Below are positions 32,801 to 41,985 of a DNA stretch of 64,000 nucleotides, in pieces. The DNA lies in the NCBI GenBank assembly GCA_033296705.1, contig MU856942.1, forward strand, positions 1 to 64,000, read 5' to 3'. Within the stretch, counting starts at the first letter, position 1, and the number at the start of each line of letters is the position of its first letter. This DNA is from Chaetomidium leptoderma (taxonomy: Eukaryota > Ascomycota > Sordariomycetes > Sordariales > Chaetomiaceae). The notes under the pieces are model-generated. The model saw only the letters and a list, made by a program, of their open reading frames with translations. It ran no database searches and was not told the DNA's origin. The translations under genes and the position numbers were made by a program.

Positions 32801-33740
32801 TCCTCAGGGCTCCGTTGTTGTCAGCCTTCCTTCAACGGCGTCACACCAATGAGCGCAAGTCATAAGATTGCGAAGTAACGTTGTCGCGTCTGTGACGCGG
32901 TTCTTACGGCGCATTGATCGCAGGCGCTTAGTTATCAGATCCAATCTCCGTTTAATTATCAGGAGCATGCTGCCGGATTTTCCTTTTGGTGGAGTGATCG
33001 GGGCCTGGTGAACGACGGCGATGAATAAATTTAGCGTAAGATCCCGTGCCCAGCGGCCGAGAGTAAACATCCACACCTAAAGGCCACAACACTGTAGCCT
33101 ATCGAACGAGATTGGGACCCATCTTGGCTCTTCGATCGGGAGCAGATCGTGTATCCGTAAGCATTGCTCAGTCACAACACCATGCTCCGTACCCAACCCT
33201 GTGCGCCGGATCGGGCAATAGCTGGCACTGTGGCGATCCGATTTCTCCACGCGGCCGGGTGGTGCGGATGGGGATCAATCTCGGAATGAACCCGAGCATG
33301 CTCCACATGGCCTCCGGAGATGGCCACACTCCCACGGGCCGGCCCATGGGGGGACCATTGCGCTGGGAACACGTCTTCCTCCCGCCTTTCCCGATGCTGT
33401 TTTAACCTTGCTCTCCTCGGTGCTCCCTGTCCCTCGTCCTTCCTCCTCAGCCATCTTCTCGGTCGTGCCATGAGCTCGGTCGCCATGTTCACGGTATTGG
33501 GTGTTCAAGCATGCCAACCCGATGGCCTTGTAGATCCCCCAGCCCTACCATACCAACGTCCTGGTTCGTGCCACGGGTCGGAAGCCGAAAAGGCTTGCGA
33601 CGCTTGCCGCTCAACATTGGCGACAGAGGGGCGATAAACCACGCGCCCGTGAAGAACGAGCGTTCCAGGGGTGTCCATGGGCCGCCCTCGGGAGGCATAG
33701 GACAGAACAGCGCGTGAACGTGTATCCCGCTCAAATATAC
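29816..33740. other. 3.9-kb intergenic region upstream of the GT2 gene
   Basis: It holds the promoter and probable long leader of the GT2 gene (GA/CT-rich to about 30300), then about 3.4 kb with only short overlapping frames. I looked for donor/branch/acceptor sets on both strands and found none that join frames into a recognisable protein. No tRNA or clear repeat was seen. Confidence 0.45.
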
Positions 33741-34519
33741 TCAAACCACCTTCTCGAACATCTGCTGAATAGGTTTGGCAGCCTGCAACATGCCGGATTA
33801 GCACACAGCCCCCAAATGCAGAGCCTTAGCAACAGCAAACTCACATCAATGAACTTCTCCAGGTCCTTATCCAGATTTGCCAGGTCATCCCTCCGCTTCT
33901 TGTTCTCGGCGATGAGTTTTTGCTTCCGCTTCTGCAGCTCGAGCCGCTGCTGCTCGAGGGCCTCGCGCTCCGCCCGCTCGTGTCCAATCCGCGCCACCAT
34001 CAGCTCGTTCTCGTCGGCGTCGGCATGCTCAGGGTGTTGGGCAAGGAAGTCCTCCACGGGGACCAGCGGGAGGAGTTGGTACGTGTGACTGTGAACAAAG
34101 GGGGTCCATCCGTTAGCTCCAAGTCCCCAGATGGAAAAAAAAGAAAAAGGGACAACATACTCGAATCCCTCGCAGGCCGCAATCTCTCCCTCCAGATGCC
34201 GCTGCTCGTAGTACAGGTTCTGTAACTGTAGATGCAGCACGTCCACCTCGTGGCGCGCCTCGGCCGTTTGGCTCTTGGTTTCCCGGGCCCGGAAGTGGGC
34301 GGCGCGGTGCAGGCCGCGCAGGTGGGCGAGGTTGGTGTTGAGCAGCTTCTGCTGCTTCGAGATCTCGGTCAGGGCATCGGCGGGGATGGGGCCGGTGGTG
34401 TTGGCGGCGGTGGCTTGCGCGATCAAGTCGACGAGCGTCTGCGCCTGCTCCCGCGCGGCTCTGGACGTCTCGATGACCGAGGCCAGGGAGGGGTCGGTGA
34501 TGTGCGCGTCGATGGTCAT
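33741..34519 (-). CDS. thoc5: THO complex subunit 5 (THOC5/FMIP-like)
   Basis: Three exons (34519-34161, 34088-33845, 33782-33741) give 214 residues. THOC5 is part of the THO/TREX complex, which couples transcription elongation to mRNA packaging and export. The N-terminal half is a long alpha-helical coiled-coil segment (about 25-120). The family signature follows: CEGFDHTYQLLPLVPVEDFL, HPEH, and a second coiled coil (ERAEREALEQQRLELQKRKQKL, about 155-195). Exon 3 adds only 13 residues (AAKPIQQMFEKVV). Intron 1 (72 nt) is 3n and free of stops. Intron 2 (62 nt) is not. Fungal members are short compared with the 680-residue animal protein. The start is the ATG at 34519, since the open frame upstream has no ATG. 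Confidence 0.85.
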
Positions 34520-35450
34520 GGCTGGATTGGATATTGTGGTGGGCAGTTGACACGTTCGAGTTGGGTATGGATTCCGGACCTCCAAGGGTCAATCGGGCTG
34601 CCGGATTGGAGATGTGGATCGCGATGGTTGGCGACGGGATGCAGTCGATCGCAGTGTCGCTGTGTTTTTCGGATTGAACCAACCCAGATTGCGCTGCGCT
34701 GGTGGAAGTGGAGATGGCTGATGCAGGAACCCAGAAACCGCCAACCGTTTGCGACGTTGATTACGAGTGGCCTGGCCTCGGGGCTTCTTTGCGTTGGCGG
34801 ATTTCCGGATTGGCGCTCCCGTCGGCTCAACGAAAAGCATGTGGTCTCAATCAAACGCAAAAGCCATGTTCCGGGTTGGCCTGGTGGTTGAGCTTTGTGG
34901 GGCCACGGGCGGCAAAGACGGCAGCAATTGGCCTTCTGGGCACGTCTGGGCACTGACATCTGCATTCTAGCGGGAGCTTTCGGGCTCGTTTTGGGCTGGC
35001 GTCCGCTGCGTGCACGGCGGGAGCTTGTCCGCTCATCCCGTACAAAGTAAACGGTCCGCCGGCTCCTCTCCATCTTATTTACCTCTCATTCTTCAACTTT
35101 ACTGTACACCCAGTGCGCAGGTTCAGAATATGTTTTGAGTGTGTTCTATTTGTGTGTTTTGAGGTTGCTCCTGATGTTTGCACTCAGAAGTCATCCTTCC
35201 TAAGCCGTCTTTGCTGCCGGTTCCCGATCTGCGAGTGGCGACCAAACAGAGGAAACGATTTTCCCTCACTTCAGAACACCGTTCGCCTCTGATCTCTCGA
35301 GCTCGTTGGCCCGACACACCACCCACCCCCTAAACCGCTCCGCTCCGTGTCCCGTCGGCGCGGCACCTCTCCCGGTCACACCAAATACCGGTCGGTGTTT
35401 CCGGCTGTTTAATCTCGACTTTTTTTTATCTTCATTTTTTTTGTTGCGCC
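34520..35450. promoter_or_regulatory. Divergent promoter region of thoc5 and the PAQR gene
   Basis: A 931-bp gap between divergent start codons. The last 150 bases before 35451 are T/C-rich with a T8 run, typical of a fungal transcription start and leader for the PAQR gene. No further elements were assigned. Confidence 0.5.
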
Positions 35451-36938
35451 ATGGACGCTTCATCCAGCATGGGCTGCCCCGCCCCATTCACCTTCGGCTC
35501 CTGCGACGATGCCCCTGGAGGCCTGTCTTCAGGGGCGCAGGTCCAGGGCCGGCCCGCTGCCCGGCGGCGCCGTCATTCCTACTTTATGCAGCGGAGAAAG
35601 TCTATCGTCAACCATCTCATGGACGGGGAGGAAGGGCTGCTTCTTAAGCTCGACCTGTTCTTGACCGAGCTCGAGCGCCGACTCGAGTACTGGGAGAACT
35701 ATTCAGAGGTTAGCTTGGACTCGAGCATCTCGGCCGCCTTCGACACGCTGCAGGCCGTCCGGACACGATGCTCGCAGGCCTCGGAGGAAGTCATGGGTGC
35801 TGGGCGGAGGAGGCTGCACGTCATGGTGGAAACGCTCGAGTCCGGCTACCATGAGGCCTTGGCCGCGGCGGACTCGCTGAACGAAAAGGCCAAGCTTGGC
35901 ATCGAGCTGCTCGATGAGATGTTGCAGGACATGGAGGTCCAGGCGACCAAGTTCCGGGAGAAGGGGTTGGCGAATGCAGCCGAGAGCCTCATGGACGAGG
36001 CGCATCGCGTGGTTGACGGGGGTATCGAGAGGGCCATTCGCGCAGCCGAGTCGCTCGAGGACCATGTTCAGCGCGCCATCACCCGCGCCCGAGAGCACGG
36101 CCTCCTCCGCTACGAGGATCTACCCATGCCATGGAGGACCAACCCCCACATCACCAAGGGCTATCGCTTCTCCGAGACGAAGCTGGCTTGCGTGAGGTCG
36201 GCCTTTGGCTTCTCCAACGAGCTCGTCAACATCTGGTCTCATGCCATCGGCCTCGTGCTCGTCCTGGCCGTCGCCTTCTACTTCTACCCCACGAGCGCCA
36301 ACTTTTCCCTCAGCTCAAAGGCCGATATCTTAATCGCGGCCGTCTTCTTCTTCGCTGCGGCCCAATGCCTGATCTGCAGCATCATCTGGCACACAATGAG
36401 CTCGGTCGCCGATGTCGGCCTCATCTCCATGTTCGCCTGTGTCGACTATACGGGGATATCGCTGCTGATCGCATCGTCCATCATGACGACTGAGTACACG
36501 GCATTCTACTGTGAACCCGTGAGCCGTTGGATCTACATGATTGCCACGGCCCTCTTGGGCATCGGCGGTGTCATCCTTCCCTGGCATCCACGGTTTAACG
36601 GCGCCGACATGGCTTGGGTGAGGGTTGCCTTCTACGTCACGCTCGCAATGACTGGCTTTCTCCCAATGCTTCAGCTCTCAATCACGCGCAGCCCCGGGGC
36701 TACCCTTGAGTTCTACACCCCGATTATCAAGTCACTTTTTGTCTATTTCATCGGCGCCCTCGTCTATGCTAGCAAGGTACCAGAGCGGTGGTGCCCTGGC
36801 ATGTTCGACTACGTTGGGGGCAGCCACAACCTCTGGCATATTGCTGTGCTCGGTGGTATCCTTTTCCATTACACAGCTATGCAAGCCTTCTTCTCGCATG
36901 CCTTCATACTCGCCAAGGACGGTTGCACGGCGTATTAA
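35451..36938 (+). CDS. izh3: PAQR / haemolysin III-type membrane protein (Izh3-like)
   Basis: A single exon of 495 residues. The PAQR core occupies about residues 235-490 with seven membrane spans. Its family motifs are ELVNIWSHAIG before span 1, SIIWHTMSS (His of the zinc site) and the final HNLWHIAVLGGILFHY with two more metal-binding His. The N-terminal 230 residues form a long charged helical region (about 50-210, with AESLMDEAHRVV and AIRAAESLEDHV). This is the feature that separates yeast Izh3 from the short Izh1/2/4 proteins. Izh proteins respond to zinc and lipid status and affect sterol and ceramide signalling. Whether this one has ceramidase activity is open. The C-terminus is short and extracytosolic by the family topology. 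Confidence 0.92.
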   Translation: MDASSSMGCPAPFTFGSCDDAPGGLSSGAQVQGRPAARRRRHSYFMQRRKSIVNHLMDGEEGLLLKLDLFLTELERRLEYWENYSEVSLDSSISAAFDTLQAVRTRCSQASEEVMGAGRRRLHVMVETLESGYHEALAAADSLNEKAKLGIELLDEMLQDMEVQATKFREKGLANAAESLMDEAHRVVDGGIERAIRAAESLEDHVQRAITRAREHGLLRYEDLPMPWRTNPHITKGYRFSETKLACVRSAFGFSNELVNIWSHAIGLVLVLAVAFYFYPTSANFSLSSKADILIAAVFFFAAAQCLICSIIWHTMSSVADVGLISMFACVDYTGISLLIASSIMTTEYTAFYCEPVSRWIYMIATALLGIGGVILPWHPRFNGADMAWVRVAFYVTLAMTGFLPMLQLSITRSPGATLEFYTPIIKSLFVYFIGALVYASKVPERWCPGMFDYVGGSHNLWHIAVLGGILFHYTAMQAFFSHAFILAKDGCTAY

Positions 36939-37151
36939 TAAGCTCGGATATTGATCTGCTTGCTGGGTTCCGCCAGCAGAGCAGATCCGGGCCATCGCAT
37001 TATAGACCCTCGCACTGCCTGAGAGCAGCGCCGGCCGCCATCGGGTGACATGGCCATTCGCCTTCCTCTGGCGGCGCGCCAGCTCCTGTTTCAACATCCG
37101 GCTGGAAATAGGGGGTATCGCTGCGCGCCGCGCCACCAGCATCGTCCCTCT

Positions 37152-37941
37152 TCAGCGAAACATCATCAACAACGTGGCAGCACCGAATCCCATCCCTATC
37201 CAGCTCAAAGTCCACCAGCTCAAAGTCCGCTGTTCTTTTCTCCACGTTGTCAACACTCGGGCATGTTGTGCGACAGGTGTTGTGAGATTCGAGCTTCCAC
37301 CCGCCGATGCTGAGTCGGCATTTCTCCTGCGCAGGCTAGATGCCGTCGCTGCTGATATTCTCGGCGGGCCCGTCGATGTGGAGGCTTGGACTACGATCGT
37401 TGCGAGGTTGCCCAGCGTCTCGTTATCTGGCAACTCGAATCCTGCGTTCCGAGCACAAGCTTCCAGGTCTTCGCTCTGTGCTGGCAGTCAGCAATTCGGC
37501 CGCCCTTTGACAGGGGCTGTGCGTGTCCTTACATCTGAGCAACAATACCCGGCCACCGGCGCGCACCATGCACCCTCATCGCAGTAGCTGTTGTCGACAC
37601 CGCAACATGACTGCGCCGCAGGTCAGCCATCTCAGGCAACTGCACACCGAGCAGAGCGTTTCGACTTACATGCTTCAAAGCTGGACTATAGCAGGACCTG
37701 CTGTTCTGGCCTCGCGGTTTAGCAACTAAATGTGTCTCCCTAGACGAGCAGCGAAACATACCCGGTCCCCACACGTCTCCCACTCGCTGCCGTACGTCTC
37801 CTCGCACGACAGATACTGTCGCGTAACATCCGAAGTTTGGGTGAGGCGCCCGAGCGGCTTCTGCTGTCCCGCTCCTCCTGGCACCGCTGCCGCCAGCGCC
37901 CCGGCGGCAGCGAGGAACAATGCAACGATCCCCTGGTACAT
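37152..37941 (-). CDS. Secreted cysteine-rich protein with C-terminal hydrophobic anchor
   Basis: Four exons deduced by hand: 37941-37762, 37705-37670, 37610-37533 and 37475-37152, 205 residues in all. Introns are 56, 59 and 57 nt, all phase 0, with donors GTATGT, GTAAGT and GTAAGG and branch sites GCTAAAC, GCTGACC and GCTGAC. The product has a signal peptide (MYQGIVALFLAAAGALAAA). A compact cysteine domain follows: LSCEETYGSEWETCG, SRSCYSPALKHSCC, SYCDEGAWCAPVAGYCC and LEACARNAGF. It ends in a Ser/Thr-rich stalk and a hydrophobic C-terminus (WWTLSWIGMGFGAATLLMM). The CAPVAGYCC pattern recurs in fungal small secreted proteins of unknown function, as I recall. The C-terminus may be a GPI signal or a membrane span. 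Two of the exons are too short to show as reading frames on their own. Confidence 0.8.
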
Positions 37942-40333
37942 TCTGCGGGTTTCCTCGGCCCTCGCATCCAGCGGTTCAAAACTCGATTCTCGTCAAAGGC
38001 GTTTGTCGTCGTACCGTCATGGCAGTCCCGTTATTTAGGAGGAGGTAAATCTAGAGCCGGGCGGACGATGGAACCAAAAAGGCGGGGGTGTGCCGATTTT
38101 TATGTCGGCCAGGCACTGCAAGACGTGACCGAGCGTTTTTCTCGTGCCAGTCACCGAGGTACCGAGAGACACGCAGATGTCGGACGATGTGACGACAGGG
38201 CGCGTGGCATGCGGATGACGAAAGAATGAAATGGGCCCTGAAATGCCGGTGCCGGAGGTGAACCCAAGGGCCTGGGGGGCTGCAGGCTGGGGTATTCCTA
38301 GGATTTAGAGTATAGACTAGTAGATGGCGGGTGAATGGCTAGACGAGCGAACCTCGACGTGGGTTCCGGGGGTAATTAATTATAGAGTATTAAGACGATA
38401 GAGGGGACGGAGGACAGCGAGACAAGGGATGCATCGCAACGCAGCGCATGCAGGGACAGACACTACATTACATATAATCTCAACCATGGCATTGGCATCC
38501 CATACCGCACAATAAACGGAACCCGACGGGCTCCAAAGGTCAGTGCAGTGTCACAAATCCGCCAACTAGATGTCACAGCCGCTGTTTCACGCGGGCGACG
38601 AAGGAGAGGTCGTCCCTGTGGTTTGTTTAATCCGTATCAAATTCGCATCTCACGTCCCTCCCTGTACGGACAATACTTAAAGACATAGAACTATGCCGCC
38701 GTTTTTAGTACCCTCCCTTCCCAGCATCAATCTCCCTCCGTCCTTGTTTTATCTCTGGAATCAAGAAAAGAAGGTGAGAGCCAAGGCGCCCAGAGAAACA
38801 CCCGAACTCGAGAGCGAAACACCGCCATTGCCCCTTCGCACAGCAGAAACGCTCATGCAAGAGAGCCTGTGAAACAACACGGGGAGCACACACCCAGCAA
38901 ACACACCCGGTGGAGGGAATTCCCGATCTTGCGTAGCATTGAAGGGTAAGGTGACTAGGACAGAACTGCCAGTGAGCCATTATTACTATTCGCAGTAGGA
39001 CAGAAAGTCAGGGGCCCAGGGAGGAAAGGAGGAGGACGCCCCCCCCTCGGCCGCAACAGACCACCTGCAGTGTAAGAAAGGGAGGGAGCAGCAACAAATT
39101 TGTAAAACCACAACGACGGCTAATATAAAATCAAAATATGCACATCCATTTTCTACCACGGCCCTGGCTGGGCCAAGCAAGGCCAATCAATCAATCAATC
39201 TGACCGCTCGGGAAAAAGCGCGCGCCGCTCGAGAAACACAACACACACAAGAACCATTCATTCATTCACACTTCTTGTTGTGCCGTCCATTTAAAAACCC
39301 TTGTATGTACATACGACTGACTGCATTCCCGTCCGGCAACCGGCGTCATCCCATCCCATCCCATCGCATGACGGGAGGGGGGTGTGGGGGATGGCATGCA
39401 TTAGGTACCACTCGATTGCCGGCAGGTAGTCTGCGATGCCACCCCACACACAAACACACAAAAGAGTGAGTTTATACATGATGATATAGATGGATGGATG
39501 TAGCGAGATCGACCCGCCCCCAACGCGAACGCGTCCGACCCCCCCCCCCAATTGTGACTGATCGGCGCGGCTGGCGAGCGAGCGAGGGAGAGTAAGTTGT
39601 CAACAACTTTCCTGCCGCCCTTTTTGGAACTTGTTTGGAATGTGAATAAGCAGCAGGGTTTGTTTGTCTCACCCGCGATTCTTCTCAGACACCACCACCA
39701 CCGCCAGTCAGTCTGCCCGTTCTTCCCCGGATAGAGAGAGGCGGCTGCTCATCCCATTAATGCCCGCGACACACCCGCCTGCCCGCCTTCCATCCATCCA
39801 TCCGCCCTCAAAAACTCCTCCTCCTCCTCCTCCTCCGCGGCTAAATGCGCGCACGGGCGGCCCCTTTCCCCTTTCTCCTTTCCGTCGTCGTCTTGGCGCG
39901 CGGAAGGTCCGTGATGAGAACTTGGCGCTCTGGCTCCGTGTCTCTCTCTCTCTCTCGCGCGCGCGTGTGTGCGTGGAAGCATGCCCCGGAGATCAAACCC
40001 GGGGGTAAATAAACCGTCTGGTTTAGCATTGTCGTCGTCGTTCTGCCGTTGGGATTTGCATGGGCGACGGGGTGGTATTTTACTCGGTTGTTCCGATGAG
40101 TGGTTTCCGGCCCGGTCAAGATGATATCTCGCTCGCGGCTCGGTCGTTTGGAGAAAGGTAGCTCGGTCGTTTGGAGAGAGGTAGGTAGACGCCGGGCAGC
40201 TCTGCCCCCGAGTTCTGGTTATTGCGCGGGCTTGGCGAGGCGGCTGGTGCCGGGGCCCAGGTTGACTCGACGGCACGCACGCCGCTGCTGGGTGGTCGTG
40301 TTGACGAGAAATTGTATGGCTGGCAGGCAGGCT
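37942..40333. other. 2.4-kb intergenic region
   Basis: Promoter side of the secreted protein and 3' side of bub2. Simple sequence is scattered here: (CAAT)n near 39184-39200, CCATC repeats near 39350-39365 and 39790-39802, (CTC)n near 39816-39833 and TC/GC alternation near 39943-39969. No exon chain was found. Confidence 0.5.
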
Positions 40334-41985
40334 TTACCGGGCGTGGGCAACGATTTCGGCGTAGACGTCATCCGGGATCATCCTGATGATGGCGAGGGTG
40401 GTGCGCTTGATCTGGTCGGCTTGGAGTGCCGGAAAGGACCTCAGGAGCTTGTTGGGGCTAAGGGGGGGCGTCTGTCAGTCATGATGTCCAGAGAGCAACA
40501 GCAACCTTGGAAAACGTAGACACGTACCTGGGTGATTCCATGATCTTGGTGCGGATCATCACCAGCTGCGCAACAATGCACAGAATATTGAGATGTGGGC
40601 CGTACGCAAAGAGAAAGTCCCAGAGTCGCAACACCTCGGGCAGTGGTGGTGTGCAGGCGCAGAGCGTCAGAACGGAGGGGAAGGCGTAGATCTCGGCCGA
40701 CAGGTTTTTGGAGAGCAGGTACATGCTGAGCTTGGGATCGACGATGGCCAACACCTTGTCGACCAGCGCCAGTCCCTTGTGCACGCCGTCCATGGCACCG
40801 CGGATGTAACCGGCGCATTCCTTGGTCAGCAGCTGGTGGAAGGCGACATATGCCTCGGCCTCACTGCGGGCGGCGTACAAGAAGGGAGCCGCCAGCACGT
40901 TCATGCCCTGGACGTAGGTGCCCGGCTCCGCAGTCACGCTGGTGACGGAGCCTTCGGTTGTCAGGGTGAGAGCGCGCGCTCTCTTCGCCGCGGGAGAAGA
41001 AGCCGGGCTGCCAAAGTCGCTCCCGTAGCCTGTCCCGGGCCGACTGCTCGACTGGTCTAGCGAGCGACGCGAGCTGCTGGCTACGCTTGGGTTGCGAGTC
41101 CGGCCCTCGCGCGCATCGTAGAGAGTCCAGGCAAAGGCATTGAGCAGGCGGATGAGGCTTGCCTCGCTCACGCGACGTCGGAAAAGAGGATCGGTGGAGA
41201 GCGTGCGGAAGGTGTCGTTGCGGATTTTGGAATAGGCCGGCGAGGCGCCGCGGTGGATGAGGGCAAGGTAAGAGTTGGTCTCGAGCATGGGCGCGTTGAG
41301 CAGGATGAGCCAGACATAGATGCGGAGCGAGGACTGTGCTCCCGGGGTTAGCGTACGAGGAATTCAGTCGGGCCAGGGTCTTCCCTTTCGGGATGATGCT
41401 GCTCACCATGCCGTCGCTGTCGGACCTGATGCCCTGATCGAGGATCTTCAGGCGCGCGCTCTCGAGAGCACCCTCGACGTCGCCGCTCGGGGGCCCTTCC
41501 CGCAGAAGCCGCTCGAGAGACATGGCATCGGCGGCCAGGGACCGCTTGCTCAGCGCGGAGCGGCGTGTTGCCGTTGCTGCTGTCATGGCTGCCGTGTTGA
41601 ACTGGGCGGCGTTGGGGATAGGCGGTGCGTCGCTGTTGGAGCGTCCTCTCTGTGGCGAGCGGTTGGTGCTCGCATGTCTTCGCACGGGGGCCGGGGGGTG
41701 TCGCTGGAGGTGCTGGTTCAAGTTCTGGAACTGCTGCTGGTGTTGCAGCTGGAGCCTCTGCTGCGAAATGAGCGACGGCTGGGCTGCGGCCGCGGCCTTC
41801 GCTCCCAGGCTATGGGCCGACTGCAATCTCCTGAGCGTTCGGTGAGGGCCGGGGGAGGGAGGGGGGTGGAGCTGCATCGCCGGCCGAAGGGCAAGGGGAC
41901 CGTCCAGTGCGCCCAGCCGAGACTGGGTTTCCTTGTTGGTGGGACTCGGCATCCTGTCTAATTGATTCAAATCTCGCAGCGTCAT
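40334..41985 (-). CDS. bub2: Mitotic checkpoint protein BUB2 (TBC-domain GAP)
   Basis: Three exons (41985-41407, 41333-40528, 40457-40334; introns 73 and 70 nt) give 502 residues. Bub2, with Bfa1/Byr4, is the GTPase-activating protein for the Tem1/Spg1 GTPase at spindle poles and holds back mitotic exit or septation. The TBC region spans about residues 195-490: RIYVWLILLNAP, YSKIRNDTFRTLSTDPLF, YVQGMNVLAAPFL, ECAGYIRGAMDGVHKGLALVDKVL and LPEVLRLWDFLFAYGPHLNILC. The 193-residue N-terminal extension holds Pro and Gln-rich stretches (about 40-50 and 75-95) and is predicted to be disordered. It is absent from yeast Bub2 (306 residues). The TBC arginine-finger region is less canonical than in Rab GAPs, as usual for Bub2. 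The start is the ATG at 41985; the upstream in-frame triplet at 42006 is GTG. Confidence 0.9.
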
